DNA of 64,000 nucleotides from DASZBR01 sp035943935 (GCA_035943935.1 DASZBR010000022.1:3784-67783), one strand, 5' to 3'; positions 19,701 through 28,379 are shown, numbered from the stretch's first letter. Numbers and translations: made by a program. The notes: a model not told the origin generated them from the sequence alone.

Positions 19701-20114
19701 ATCGCCGTTAAGATTAACGTTGAGGTCTAATGGTTCTTTTGAGTTAGGTCCATCTTCATGGGCTTTGGCAATATCTTGAAGTTCTTGCGCCATCTTCTTA
19801 ACGTTTTGGTCGTATTCAGGTGTTCCCTGTTTTCCGATTTCATCAAATCCAATAGTACTTCCAGAATATGTGCCGTCTTTATTTACTGTAATTTCTGAGC
19901 CACTGGGAGTCGTAAGAACAGGATTACCGTTTTCGTTTTGTCCAAACTTATAACCTTTATTTTTTAGTGATTCTTGGTTTTCTTCCTCGCCAAACCAGTT
20001 GTATGTGGGATGCGTTTCAGCGGATTCGTCTTTGGGTTCAGCGCCAGTTGCGGTGGCACCAGCGGAGGAGGGTTCTGCAGCAATTGCTTCTTCATCATCA
20101 ATCTCTTGCGACAT
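16737..20114 (-). CDS. Repeat protein with five 'VNKDGSYSG' domains, effector candidate
   Basis: This is a hydrophilic 1125-residue protein of unknown function with no signal peptide or membrane segment. It holds about five copies of a 130-residue domain starting near residues 36, 256, 401, 560 and 905. The best-kept features are VNKDGTYSGST/VNKDGSYSGTT, a helix with (I/V)AKAHE.G, PL(D/N)L, L(S/T).EQ and a closing NV..NG. Copies 1 and 4 are closest, as are copies 2 and 3. Ala/Thr/Pro-rich linkers separate them and carry a 75-bp DNA direct repeat. One further copy is in the 22 kb protein. The tail is Lys/His/Gly-rich; KKVRFAND near residue 1057 fits the RVxF docking pattern for eukaryotic phosphatase PP1. 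GGGAG precedes the ATG. There is no PmrA box upstream; a TATACT-like -10 lies near 20155. Confidence 0.85.
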   Translation of the reverse strand: MSQEIDDEEAIAAEPSSAGATATGAEPKDESAETHPTYNWFGEEENQESLKNKGYKFGQNENGNPVLTTPSGSEITVNKDGTYSGSTIGFDEIGKQGTPEYDQNVKKMAQELQDIAKAHEDGPNSKEPLDLNVNLNGDENLSDEQKANNQQFIKDVKAEMSKNLTPEQRENVTFNKEKIVAPAQDKTASLTATGQTPSATPAQSTTAAPAVAAPAAAAPTTPAKSTTAAPAASTPAAAEPTAQSRSQAQQKLVAKAKGSLSKAYESRTEDQKDDKHTHIYNSSVIGITGKTNKNAAETAADHLVAVAQAHHDLGATNPLNLVANPKQTRMGPLGPERGPMPDGPEKEKFLADVRKHIDEKLPPNQRHNVSVNGEPLAPQGNYKPVAAIAPDVSSRDVKKAKASMDKAYEGRAEGTENATLTHDFPSTFSASSATSRKNAVEETGNHFIAMAKAHQESGRTNTLNLVADPMQRKSDVQLDPQTLGVADLAVAAVDAAKRKPLSDDEKAKFDADVKKYVDDRLSPDEKKNVSINGQPLATPPQTEMGATASAAEAESAEEEHPTYTHLAKAENQKDINKTLEGSGYKFATDEEGKVNFHGPDDAKISVNKDGSYSGTTIPLEEIKPDHPQYQKSIDKMGQDLKAIVKAHENGPNAGEPLNLSMGLSKEEMEANPKFVEDVQKYLDKNLTEEQKKNITLDDKEIKAPAQDKTASLTATGQTPSATSAQSTTPTPAQSTTPTPSPQSGGSAKEAEETMTCQGYYDNKDRFSHVHIPSGPQAGWYENKAEVGDANMQKINGKPAWLDDKVETGELHKMEVEYPKNQREESLTNLSATASHTNLKRMEGMTPAAPGQEAAQLNIQTNISGINANPNELTTRANKDISADLQNNESNSRFGNLHTQISNDATLRESIAKEGAQSKNGGFSNLTRNKDASGQEHATLRNTDNGQHIDIKQDGSMKGSLTPPSKAHSNEATAEHHANIFKGMMGAMAAMGGDNPINAVFSLMQGGNQLGANHPVAKMVMDMLKEHLDKNPALKDMTSNVSLNGQNVHHNKDAKRPEKKVRFANDHKGHDKENAHHTPTKTAHAAKPTPGHGSHGSKKPGDETHPDVHQSLKPKGPKGKSGGGPA
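17935..18009 (-). repeat. 75-bp direct repeat, copy 1 (copy 2 at 19501-19575)
   Basis: Two 75-bp stretches 1.5 kb apart in the same gene match at about 70 of 75 positions, mostly differing at third codon positions. Both encode the linker beginning APAQDKTASLTATGQTPSAT. The match marks a duplication of a domain plus its linker and offers a substrate for recombination. Confidence 0.85.
19501..19575 (-). repeat. 75-bp direct repeat, copy 2
   Basis: This is the partner of 17935-18009, in the linker after the first domain of the 1125-residue protein. A deletion between the two copies would remain in frame. Confidence 0.85.
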
Positions 20115-20169
20115 AACTTTTCTCCCTTAAAGATATCCCGATTACCCATATAGAATAGAGTATAGCAGA

Positions 20170-20195
20170 CGGCGAGGCGTTGTAATGCCTCGCCG
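20170..20195 (-). terminator. GC-rich hairpin between two effector-like genes
   Basis: A perfect 9-bp stem (CGGCGAGGC/GCCTCGCCG) with an 8-nt loop follows the stop at 20209 in the direction of transcription. It lacks a clear U-run, so it may attenuate or protect the transcript end rather than terminate fully. Confidence 0.5.
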
Positions 20196-20208
20196 GGGGG
20201 AGTGTTGT

Positions 20209-21294
20209 TTATGGACGAGGAGAGGGGCCTGGAATTGTGGTTTCAGGACCTTTTCTTCCGTTCTCATAATTAGCAATCACGAAGAGACCTGTATGATTAG
20301 GGTAAAGCAGACGAATGTCTTCTATTAATCTAGGAGTAACTAACCCACTAATAGCATTAAATTTAGCGGTAGTATTGTCGGGTGGCGTAGCGTTGTGAGA
20401 ACCCATTGTGCCAATGCTATAGGGACGCGCATCCTCAGGAGGAACTGATCCGTTGCTTTGTTCATCCATTGCGACAACGGAAGCTACACTTGCCATGATG
20501 TCTTTATATATTTTGTCGGCTTCTCTTTGAAGATCTGCGGGTGTTGCAAGAGGAGGAGCTCCTGCGCCGGAAAGTTTAGTTTCTGGCCCTCTAAATCCGC
20601 CGAGGTCGTCGATTCTAACGACACGCTCTGGATTTCCTGCAACAGCGGCTTTCACCAATCGGTTAGGTAGGGCTGGGACGACTGTATTATCAGCTGGTCT
20701 ATATTTATACCCACTAGCACCGGTGGCGTGAGCTAGCTTTGTTTTTATTGCATCTTGGTATGCAACATTTCCGAGGACATTACTAATTTGAAAACCAGTT
20801 CCCGACATTCTAGGGCGGAAGTAGGCGGCAATCACCGGAGCGGGAAGAGGTGCAGCAACTGAAGTTTGTGCTGCATTAAATCTAGCGGTTAAGTCGACGA
20901 CAAAGTTACCTGGAACTGCGGGAGGAGTTATCTGCGCAACAGGAAGTTGTAGCGCGTTAATATCAACACTGGTAAAGTTTTTGCAAGCATTTAACATTAT
21001 TGCTATGTATTTTTCCCAGTCTTTTCTTTTTGTGCCGTCTGGCATGATGCATTCCATTTCGCTATTGGCAGTCGCGAAATTGATTCTCACGGGTCCTGCG
21101 GGCGGGGTTGCATAAGACGCAAACGTGCCACTTGGATCTAGTACCAATGGCTCAATACTACGCTCGAAAGCTTCCTTTCTGGCTTTAAAAGCAGGAGTGC
21201 TCACATCAAGTATTCTACCTGCTATGGTTGCGGCATTTGGGTTGGGTGCTGCGCCTACAGCTGCAGCTCCAAACGTTATTTTAAAACCAGCCAT
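20209..21294 (-). CDS. Repeat-family protein related to the giant gene
   Basis: This is a 361-residue protein of unknown function with no signal peptide. It is rich in Ala/Pro and predicted largely soluble. Residues of about 65-170 resemble the repeat unit of the giant neighbour: PVRINF then EMECIMP, a helix, then LTARFNAA and an AAYFRP strand, against SGIVITL, LNCTMP, LKARFNAA and IQFTP. I therefore regard it as a short relative with one or two units. FRGPETK and RKGPETT repeat near the middle and C-terminus. GAGGAG lies about 6 nt before the ATG. A TATAAT hexamer (21330-21335, minus strand) is a plausible -10, with no good -35. Confidence 0.8.
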   Translation of the reverse strand: MAGFKITFGAAAVGAAPNPNAATIAGRILDVSTPAFKARKEAFERSIEPLVLDPSGTFASYATPPAGPVRINFATANSEMECIMPDGTKRKDWEKYIAIMLNACKNFTSVDINALQLPVAQITPPAVPGNFVVDLTARFNAAQTSVAAPLPAPVIAAYFRPRMSGTGFQISNVLGNVAYQDAIKTKLAHATGASGYKYRPADNTVVPALPNRLVKAAVAGNPERVVRIDDLGGFRGPETKLSGAGAPPLATPADLQREADKIYKDIMASVASVVAMDEQSNGSVPPEDARPYSIGTMGSHNATPPDNTTAKFNAISGLVTPRLIEDIRLLYPNHTGLFVIANYENGRKGPETTIPGPSPRP

Positions 21295-21361
21295 TGTCTT
21301 CTCCTCAAGTCAATAAATTCAATAACGCCATTATACACAGTATAGCCTATGAAAAGCTCAA

Positions 21362-21388
21362 AAATAGACCCATTAAGGGCTATTTTTT
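21362..21388 (-). terminator. Intrinsic terminator overlapping the stop codon of the 191-residue protein gene
   Basis: On the minus strand the stop TAG lies inside the left arm of an AAATAG-CCC/GGG-CTATTT stem with a one-base bulge, followed by a T-run. It separates this gene from the 361-residue gene, which needs its own promoter. Confidence 0.65.
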
Positions 21389-21955
21389 GCTGACTTTCAT
21401 GAGGCTAAGCTTAGGTTGCTTCCCTGGGAGTTCTGGATCGAACTCAGCACTACTGGTAGCGGATCGTAAGCTTGCTTGAAACTTCGCGTATTCTTGCGCA
21501 GCTTTTGCTTCTTTTTTTGCAGCCCTTTCTTCATCCGAGTTTCTTCTGATCAGCCCTTCAAAAAATGCTTTTTTCGGAGGCGAATTGCTTTCAGCCGGTG
21601 CAGGTGCAACAGCTTGAACAACAGCAGGTGTGGGAATTGGCTGCGCTGGATGAGCGGAAATGTCTTCAAAACTGTTAATGAGCCTTTCAGTTTCGCTGTC
21701 TTCTTCCACGTCAGTTACTGTATTTTCTAAAAGGATGAAGTCATCAGCACTCAGTTTTGTCTCATCGGTTTGTGTTGGCATTGCTTCAATCTGACGCGTG
21801 TTTTCAGAAATGGCTTCCATCAACGCATCAATGACGCTTTGTCTATCAGGATCATTTGAAGTTGCGTTAAGAAGCGCATCGAGCCTATCGAACAGCATTC
21901 TGTTTTGTAGTTCGAGTCCAGAACGGGTGTGTTTTGTGACGACTTGTTCTTCCAT
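21380..21955 (-). CDS. Small hypothetical protein with PmrA-type promoter, effector candidate
   Basis: This is a 191-residue, charged protein of unknown function with no signal peptide or membrane segment. It has an N-terminal helical region, an acidic middle (DVEEDSETERLINSF, containing the dileucine-type ETERLI), a Pro/Ala linker and a Lys/Arg-rich C-terminal part (RRNSDEERAAKKEAKAAQEY) likely to form a long charged helix. I chose the ATG at 21955 because GGGGG lies 8 nt upstream. The ATG at 21970 has no ribosome site and would add five residues. A PmrA-type promoter lies directly upstream and a terminator overlaps its stop, so it looks monocistronic. Confidence 0.75.
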   Translation of the reverse strand: MEEQVVTKHTRSGLELQNRMLFDRLDALLNATSNDPDRQSVIDALMEAISENTRQIEAMPTQTDETKLSADDFILLENTVTDVEEDSETERLINSFEDISAHPAQPIPTPAVVQAVAPAPAESNSPPKKAFFEGLIRRNSDEERAAKKEAKAAQEYAKFQASLRSATSSAEFDPELPGKQPKLSLMKVSKK

Positions 21956-21990
21956 AGTGATGTCCCCCATATAGTTATTTGTTATGACTT

Positions 21991-22023
21991 ACTCTACACG
22001 AGAAACCTTAAGGAAATATTAAG
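21991..22023 (-). promoter_or_regulatory. PmrA-type promoter of the 191-residue protein gene
   Basis: On the minus strand CTTAAT and CCTTAAGG half-sites lie at 11-bp spacing (22006-22023), followed after exactly 9 nt by TAGAGT (21991-21996). The first half-site CTTAATATT is the Legionella PmrA half-site as I remember it. The expected start is near 21984. Confidence 0.8.
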
Positions 22024-22044
22024 CGACGGATTTTTTTATAAAGA

Positions 22045-23247
22045 TTAATGGTGGGGAGATGGTGGTGGCGCGTTTTTCTTTGGAGTAGCGCTACCTTTTG
22101 GGGTTATGGTGAGATTTTGGGCGGGGGGCGCAGGCGCAAGTGGCGGAATGGGTTTTCCCGCAAACGTAAATTGGCTTTTATCTAAGCCATTTTTATTTCC
22201 AGTATCAAATTCTTTTTCGAGATTATGTTGAACTAATTTTTCTATTTGTTTTGCTTTTATTCTTTGTTCATCCGAAAGCGGTTCGTTTATTCCCATGTTG
22301 AGATGAAAAGGTTCTTTGCTTCCCGATTCTTGATGTGTTTTTGCCATAATGACCATTTCTGCAGAGATTTTGTCAGCGATCGCTTTAGGATCCTCTTTAT
22401 TATTTAGTCCATGCGATCCACCTTGCATACTGCCATCTGGGTTTACCACAACATCACTCTCTTTCGAGGGAGTTCTTACATGATAAACATCGCCTTCTTT
22501 GACGAGTGTGGAATCTTTTGTTGATTCCGTTGCCGCGAATGCTTTATTGATGCCATCACATTTTTCATCGAGTCTGTCATAGCATTTATTATCGGGGACG
22601 GCGGGTTCAGCGTGAGCCGCTGCGCTGCTAGGTTGTTTGGGTGTGGCGGGTTGTGGCTCTGCAGGCTGTGGTTGTTCTACTACTTTTTGTTGTACTACGG
22701 GTTCGGGTACGACAGGTTGTTGTGGTTTTGGAAGTTGACTGGGATCATACGTTGGTTTTGCAGATAATTTTTCGGGCAATCCTCGATTTCTCTTTACAGG
22801 ATTAGCGAGCGGTGGTGGGGTTGGTGCAGCAGTACTCTGAGGAGTAGTGGGTGTGGCTGCTTGTTGTGGTTCTTTTTTTTGTTGCGCAATTGCCTCACGT
22901 GCCGTTTCTTGTGCTCTCGATTCAAGTGTTTGTAATAATTTTGACGGATCGATATTTTCTATTTGAAATGTTTTTGAAAAATCACTGCGCGGTGCTGCAG
23001 GCGAGTTTTCGAAATCGGGGCGGTTGGGGATAGCGCTTGTGTTTTCATAGTGTTTACCCTCAAATGTCACACCAGTAACATCTCCTGTAGCACTGTAATA
23101 AACAGTAGCGGTTCCGCTTTTTTTCTGTGGAAGAGGTGCAGATTTTTTTGGTGCAGATCTCATTCTCTCGGCGATCGCTTCTTCTATTTCCTTTGGAGAT
23201 TTCATTGTAGGAGGCTTGTTTATTTTACCGCTATCATTCTCGTCCAT
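22045..23247 (-). CDS. Mosaic repeat-family protein, effector candidate
   Basis: This is a 400-residue, Pro/Gln-rich soluble protein of unknown function. It joins motifs from two neighbours. Near residue 48, GTATVYYSATGD followed by VTFEGKHYENT matches the AT(V)YY motif of the giant protein. Residues of about 255-370 (VNPDGSMQGGSHG, MAKTHQESG, FHLNMG, LSDEQ, FTFAGKPI) match the repeated domain of the 1125-residue protein. Between them lies a long Pro/Gln linker. I chose the ATG at 23247 because GAGGGG stands 6 nt before it but directly abuts the alternative ATG at 23253. Only a weak single half-site (CCTTAAAA) lies upstream. It is divergent from radA. Confidence 0.8.
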   Translation of the reverse strand: MDENDSGKINKPPTMKSPKEIEEAIAERMRSAPKKSAPLPQKKSGTATVYYSATGDVTGVTFEGKHYENTSAIPNRPDFENSPAAPRSDFSKTFQIENIDPSKLLQTLESRAQETAREAIAQQKKEPQQAATPTTPQSTAAPTPPPLANPVKRNRGLPEKLSAKPTYDPSQLPKPQQPVVPEPVVQQKVVEQPQPAEPQPATPKQPSSAAAHAEPAVPDNKCYDRLDEKCDGINKAFAATESTKDSTLVKEGDVYHVRTPSKESDVVVNPDGSMQGGSHGLNNKEDPKAIADKISAEMVIMAKTHQESGSKEPFHLNMGINEPLSDEQRIKAKQIEKLVQHNLEKEFDTGNKNGLDKSQFTFAGKPIPPLAPAPPAQNLTITPKGSATPKKNAPPPSPHH

Positions 23248-23318
23248 CGCCATCCCCTCAATTTAAATTGGCCTTCTTAATAGGTATAGCATATATTTTA
23301 AGGTTTCAAGGAGCCGCC

Positions 23319-24725
23319 ATGACAACCACCATCACCCCGTCTAAAGCCAAAAAAAAGGCGTTTTACGCCTGTACCCAGTGTGGGGCGTCTCATCCTAAAT
23401 GGGTGGGGAGTTGCGGGTCTTGTGGGGCTTGGAATACGCTCGTCGAGGAAATGCCGTCTCAGGCCACGACTTCCCGGTTCACCGGATATGCGGCAGAAAA
23501 AAGTCATATCCAAGCTATCAATGAAATTACTTTAAAAGATAGTCATCGTCATCAATCAGGATTAACAGAATTAGACCGTGTTTTAGGCGGCGGATTAGTC
23601 GAGGGCTCGGTTGTATTAATTGGCGGTGATCCGGGGATTGGAAAATCAACCATATTATTACAAGCCATTTGTCACTTAAGCCAAGCTCATAATGTTTTAT
23701 ATGTGACGGGTGAAGAATCTTTACAACAAGTGGTATTGAGAGCAAAAAGATTAGGATTAAACGCTGAGAAATTAAATCTATTAGCTGAAACACAAGTCGA
23801 GAAAATTCTGGAATTAACTCGCGATGCTGAAAATCAAAAAAATAAGAATACTAAAATTAATATTATGGTCATAGATTCTATTCAAACTATTTATACCGAA
23901 TTATTACAATCTGCGCCGGGAAGTGTAGGGCAGGTGAGAGAAGGTGCGGCGCAATTAGTGCGTTTTGCCAAACAAACCAATACAGCCCTATTTTTAGTGG
24001 GACATGTGACAAAAGAGGGCACGCTTGCAGGACCTAGAGTTTTAGAGCATATGGTCGATACGGTTTTGTATTTCGAAGGCGATCAAGACAGTCGATTTCG
24101 TGTAATACGCGCTATAAAAAACAGATTTGGTGCGGTAAACGAATTAGGCGTGTTTGCTATGACAGATAAAGGCCTTAAAGAAATTAATAATCCGTCAGCG
24201 ATATTTTTATCACGTCATGATATTTCTGTGCCGGGAAGTACCATCATGGCAACGTGGGAAGGAACACGTCCTATGCTTGTCGAAGTTCAAGCTTTAGTCA
24301 GTCAATCCTATGGACAATTTGCAAGACGCATTGCGCAGGGTTTAGATCAAAACAGATTAATTATGTTATTAGCAGTATTGCAACGTCATGGAAATATTGC
24401 GGTACATGATCAGGATGTTTTTGTGAATGTGGTTGGGGGAATGAAAGTTTCTGAAACGGCCTCTGATTTGGCTCTATTACTAGCCGTAAATTCCAGCTTA
24501 AAAAATAAAGCAGTTTCGAATGACTTGATGGTTTTTGGTGAAGTGGGATTGGCGGGCGAGATTAGGCCTGTTCAGTCTGGTCAGGAAAGATTGCGTGAGG
24601 CGGCGAAGCATGGATTCAAAAGGGCTATTGTGCCGTTTGCGAATGCGCCCAAGGGCAAGAGTTTTGAGGGTTTAGAGGTTGTTGCGGTTAAAAATTTGCG
24701 TGAGGCGTTGGAGGCTATACAATAG
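23319..24725 (+). CDS. radA: DNA repair protein RadA
   Basis: RadA is a RecA-like ATPase that promotes branch migration during recombinational repair. The 468-residue protein has the N-terminal zinc finger CTQCG/CGSCG (about residues 18-36), Walker A GGDPGIGKST, the RadA-specific KNRFG motif (AIKNRFGAVNE) and a C-terminal Lon-protease-like domain. AAGGAG lies 5 nt before the ATG at 23319, which fixes the start; the frame continues upstream to 23268 without a ribosome site. Confidence 0.97.
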   Translation: MTTTITPSKAKKKAFYACTQCGASHPKWVGSCGSCGAWNTLVEEMPSQATTSRFTGYAAEKSHIQAINEITLKDSHRHQSGLTELDRVLGGGLVEGSVVLIGGDPGIGKSTILLQAICHLSQAHNVLYVTGEESLQQVVLRAKRLGLNAEKLNLLAETQVEKILELTRDAENQKNKNTKINIMVIDSIQTIYTELLQSAPGSVGQVREGAAQLVRFAKQTNTALFLVGHVTKEGTLAGPRVLEHMVDTVLYFEGDQDSRFRVIRAIKNRFGAVNELGVFAMTDKGLKEINNPSAIFLSRHDISVPGSTIMATWEGTRPMLVEVQALVSQSYGQFARRIAQGLDQNRLIMLLAVLQRHGNIAVHDQDVFVNVVGGMKVSETASDLALLLAVNSSLKNKAVSNDLMVFGEVGLAGEIRPVQSGQERLREAAKHGFKRAIVPFANAPKGKSFEGLEVVAVKNLREALEAIQ

Positions 24726-24759
24726 TTGTTTAACCAATATTACGATGAGGGGCAATATC

Positions 24760-25992
24760 ATGACGACGGGCCAAAAAATTACAGTAAACAAAGATTTTTC
24801 TCTTAATGTTCCCGAACATCCTATTATTCCTTTTATTGAAGGTGACGGTATTGGCGTTGATATTACTCCCGTCATGAAACATGTCGTCGATGCCGCTGTT
24901 CAAAAAGCCTATGCAGGAAAAAGAAAAATAGAGTGGTTAGAAATTTATGCCGGCGAAAAGGCGGTGAAAAAATTGGGCGGTGATAATTGGCTTCCCGATG
25001 AAACCCTCAAGGCTGTAAAAGAATATGTTGTTTCTATCAAGGGTCCGTTAACCACTCCCGTCGGTGGTGGAATTCGATCCCTCAATGTTGCGTTAAGACA
25101 AAATTTAGATCTTTATGTTTGTTTACGTCCCGTGCGTTATTACCCAGGCACACCCAGCCCCGTCAAAGAACCTGAAAAAACTGACATGGTGATATTCCGT
25201 GAAAATTCTGAAGATATTTATGCGGGAATAGAATGGCAAGCAGATTCCCCAGAAGCTAAAAAAGTAATAGATTTTTTGAGAAATCAAATGGCTGTGAAAA
25301 AGATTCGATTCCCAGAACATTGTGGTATTGGTATTAAACCAGTCTCAAAAGAAGGCACGCAGAGATTAGTAATAAAAGCCATTCAATATGCCATTGATAA
25401 TAACAAGCCATCGGTAACGTTGGTGCATAAAGGCAACATTATGAAATTTACCGAAGGCGCGTTTAAAGAATGGGGTTATGAAGTTGCACGTGAAAAATTC
25501 GGCGCTACTTTGATCGATAATGGCCCGTGGTGCAAATTTAAAAATCCTAAAACCAATCAAGAAATTATTATTAAAGATGTGATTGCAGATGCTTTTCTTC
25601 AGCAAATATTATTACGCCCAGAAGAATACAGTGTAATTGCGACGTTAAATTTAAATGGCGATTATATTTCAGATGCGTTGGCGGCTCAGGTGGGTGGAAT
25701 TGGTATTGCACCCGGTGCGAATTTGAGCGACAGTGTCGCGATGTTCGAAGCCACTCACGGAACGGCACCCAAATATGCCGGTCAAAACAAAGTGAATCCA
25801 GGATCCTTGATTTTATCGGCAGAAATGATGTTGCGGCACATGGGATGGGTGGAAGCGGCTGATTTGATTGTCAAGGGGGTCTCAAAAGCCATCGAGGCGA
25901 AGACCGTAACCTACGATTTTGAGCGTTTGATGCCGGGCGCACGCCTTGTAACGGCTTCTGGTTTCGGCGAGGCTATAATCTCCCACATGTAG
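24760..25992 (+). CDS. icd: Isocitrate dehydrogenase (NADP-type)
   Basis: Icd oxidises isocitrate to 2-oxoglutarate in the TCA cycle. The 410-residue protein carries RENSEDIYAGIEW, with the Ser that AceK phosphorylates in E. coli, the substrate Arg/Lys/Tyr motifs, and EATHGTAPKYAGQNKVNPGS. The Lys-Tyr after HGTAP and the later Tyr/Arg in TVTYDFERL match NADP rather than NAD specificity. The start at 24760 has GAGGGG upstream; the frame is open further upstream into the radA end without a ribosome site. Confidence 0.96.
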   Translation: MTTGQKITVNKDFSLNVPEHPIIPFIEGDGIGVDITPVMKHVVDAAVQKAYAGKRKIEWLEIYAGEKAVKKLGGDNWLPDETLKAVKEYVVSIKGPLTTPVGGGIRSLNVALRQNLDLYVCLRPVRYYPGTPSPVKEPEKTDMVIFRENSEDIYAGIEWQADSPEAKKVIDFLRNQMAVKKIRFPEHCGIGIKPVSKEGTQRLVIKAIQYAIDNNKPSVTLVHKGNIMKFTEGAFKEWGYEVAREKFGATLIDNGPWCKFKNPKTNQEIIIKDVIADAFLQQILLRPEEYSVIATLNLNGDYISDALAAQVGGIGIAPGANLSDSVAMFEATHGTAPKYAGQNKVNPGSLILSAEMMLRHMGWVEAADLIVKGVSKAIEAKTVTYDFERLMPGARLVTASGFGEAIISHM

Positions 25993-26055
25993 ATTTTTGG
26001 GCTATAGTTTAGGTGTAAGACCAATATTTAGAGATGAACTAGGGAGGGTATCTTT

Positions 26056-28368
26056 ATGTTGAGTAAAGAGCTGGAGATTACGTTAAACACCGTATTCAAT
26101 GAGGCGCGTAAGCAGAACCATGAATCGGTGACGGTTGAGCATTTACTGCTCGCGTTGTTGGATAATTCCCAAGTATCTGCGATTTTGCATGGATGCGGCG
26201 CAGACGTTGAACAATTGCGTACAGATTTAATGACCTATATCGCGTCGACAACATTATTAATTAATGAAGACAGTCATGATCATGAAACGCAGCCGTCCTT
26301 AGGATTTCAACGCGTGTTGCAACGCGCAATTTTTCATGTGCAGTCTGCCGGTCAATCCGAAGTCAATGGTGCAAATGTATTAGTCGCCATTTTTAATGAA
26401 CAAGATAGCCAAGCCGTATTTTTTCTTCGTCAACAAAATGTTACTCGATTAGATGTCGTCAATTATATTGCGCACGGCATCAGTCGTGTGAAACACAGCG
26501 AATTCCCCGGTCAAATCTCTATGCCGTCGTTTGAAGAAGACGTGTCTCCTGAAGCATTGCCGAATAATTTACTGGAAGCTTATACGATTAATTTAAATGC
26601 ACGAGCATTAGCGGGTGCCATTGATCCACTGATTGGTCGTGATGATGAATTAGAACGTATCATCCAAACCCTCTGTAGACGTCGTAAAAATAATCCTCTC
26701 TTAGTGGGAGAAGCGGGTGTCGGTAAAACCGCATTGGCTGAGGGCTTAGCAAAATTAATTGTGAATGGCAAAGCGCCCGAGGCGATTTCGTCTTGTGTGG
26801 TTTACTCGTTGGATTTAGGTGCTATTTTAGCCGGTACTAAATATCGTGGTGACTTTGAAAAAAGATTCAAAGCTATTTTAAATGAACTTCAACAACAAAA
26901 CGGGTCTATATTATTTATAGATGAGATTCATACCATAATAGGGGCGGGTGCCGCATCGGGTGGTGTACTCGACGCATCAAATTTATTAAAGCCATTGTTA
27001 TCTAATGGTACTTTGAAGTGTATTGGCGCAACGACGTATTCTGAGTTTCGTAATATTTTTGAAAAAGATCATGCGTTGGCACGACGTTTCCAAAAAGTGG
27101 AAATTGGCGAACCGACGGTTCCACAAGCTGTTGCGATATTACGTGGACTTCGTACGCGATTCGAAAAATACCATGGCATCAAATATACCTTGCCAGCATT
27201 ACGCGCAGCCGTTGAATTATCTCAGCGTTATATCAATGACCGATTTTTGCCGGATAAAGCGATTGATGTTATTGATGAAGCGGGTGCATTTCAAATCTTA
27301 CAGCCTGTGGCAAAACGCAAGAAAATTATTGGTGTATCAGAAATCGAAGCGGTGGTTGCACGCATGGCACGTATTCCGTCTAAGAATGTTTCTCTTTCCG
27401 ATAAAGATAGATTGCGTAATCTGGTTCGTGATTTGAAATTATTAATTTTCGGTCAAGATCAAGCGATAGAAGCCTTATGTGCATCCATTAAATTATCGCG
27501 TTCAGGATTAGGTGAAGAACAAAAGCCCATTGGTTCTTTCTTATTTGCAGGACCAACGGGTGTGGGTAAAACTGAAGTGACACGACAATTAGCGAAGAGT
27601 TTAGGTATAGAATTATTACGCTTTGATATGTCGGAATATATGGAACGTCATACGGCATCGCGATTAATTGGTGCGCCTCCGGGATATGTCGGTTTTGATC
27701 AAGGCGGTTTATTAACAGAAGCCATCGCAAAACATCCGCATGCTGTTTTATTGCTGGATGAAATAGAAAAAGCCCATCCGGATGTCTTTAATTTATTATT
27801 ACAAGTTATGGATCATGGTACTTTAACGGATAACAATGGCCGAAAAGCTGATTTTCGTCATGTTATTTTAGTGATGACGACTAATGCAGGAACGGATCAA
27901 TTAGAAAAAAATCAGATAGGTTTTACGCAGACTGATAATAGTAGTGATAGTTTATCTGCGTTGAAAATATTATTCTCACCTGAATTTAGAAACCGTCTAG
28001 ACGCTACCATTAAGTTTAATTATTTATCCAAAGAGACTATTAATAACGTTGTGAATAAATTAGTCATGGAATTAGAAGTGCAATTAGAACATAAGAAAGT
28101 TGCGTTGTTTGTGGATAAGCCGGCACGTGATTGGTTGGCTTCGCATGGATATGATAAGGCTATGGGTGCACGACCGATGGCACGCGTGATTCAAGAAAAG
28201 ATTAAAAAGCCATTGGCAGAAGAATTATTATTTGGACGATTAATCAATGGCGGTGCGGTGAGTGTGACGGTGAAGAATGATGAGTTGGTTTTCACCATTG
28301 AGCAACGCTACGATACTTTGCCGGGGCATTCGGTGTTGAAGTCAGAATCTACGGAGCGCGGAAAGTAA
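26056..28368 (+). CDS. clpA: ATP-dependent Clp protease ATPase subunit ClpA
   Basis: ClpA is the AAA+ unfoldase that feeds proteins to ClpP. The 770-residue protein has the double Clp-N domain (residues 1-145), AAA module 1 with Walker A GEAGVGKTAL, AAA module 2 with GPTGVGKTEV, the ClpP-binding IGF loop (KNQIGFTQ) and a C-terminal D2-small domain. GGGAGG stands about 8 nt before the ATG. The usual upstream clpS adaptor gene is absent: icd precedes it directly. infA follows on the other strand, as a neighbour of clpA also does in E. coli. Confidence 0.96.
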   Translation: MLSKELEITLNTVFNEARKQNHESVTVEHLLLALLDNSQVSAILHGCGADVEQLRTDLMTYIASTTLLINEDSHDHETQPSLGFQRVLQRAIFHVQSAGQSEVNGANVLVAIFNEQDSQAVFFLRQQNVTRLDVVNYIAHGISRVKHSEFPGQISMPSFEEDVSPEALPNNLLEAYTINLNARALAGAIDPLIGRDDELERIIQTLCRRRKNNPLLVGEAGVGKTALAEGLAKLIVNGKAPEAISSCVVYSLDLGAILAGTKYRGDFEKRFKAILNELQQQNGSILFIDEIHTIIGAGAASGGVLDASNLLKPLLSNGTLKCIGATTYSEFRNIFEKDHALARRFQKVEIGEPTVPQAVAILRGLRTRFEKYHGIKYTLPALRAAVELSQRYINDRFLPDKAIDVIDEAGAFQILQPVAKRKKIIGVSEIEAVVARMARIPSKNVSLSDKDRLRNLVRDLKLLIFGQDQAIEALCASIKLSRSGLGEEQKPIGSFLFAGPTGVGKTEVTRQLAKSLGIELLRFDMSEYMERHTASRLIGAPPGYVGFDQGGLLTEAIAKHPHAVLLLDEIEKAHPDVFNLLLQVMDHGTLTDNNGRKADFRHVILVMTTNAGTDQLEKNQIGFTQTDNSSDSLSALKILFSPEFRNRLDATIKFNYLSKETINNVVNKLVMELEVQLEHKKVALFVDKPARDWLASHGYDKAMGARPMARVIQEKIKKPLAEELLFGRLINGGAVSVTVKNDELVFTIEQRYDTLPGHSVLKSESTERGK

Positions 28369-28379
28369 TCAGAACTCTT

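Noticed and set aside
21356..21388. CCCTTAAT before the 361-residue protein gene as a PmrA half-site
   Set aside because: It is the loop and arm of the terminator of the preceding gene, and there is no second half-site at 11 bp.
23254..23318. Possible PmrA box before the 400-residue protein gene
   Set aside because: Only one half-site (CCTTAAAA) is present; the position 11 bp upstream does not match, and no -10 stands at 9 nt.
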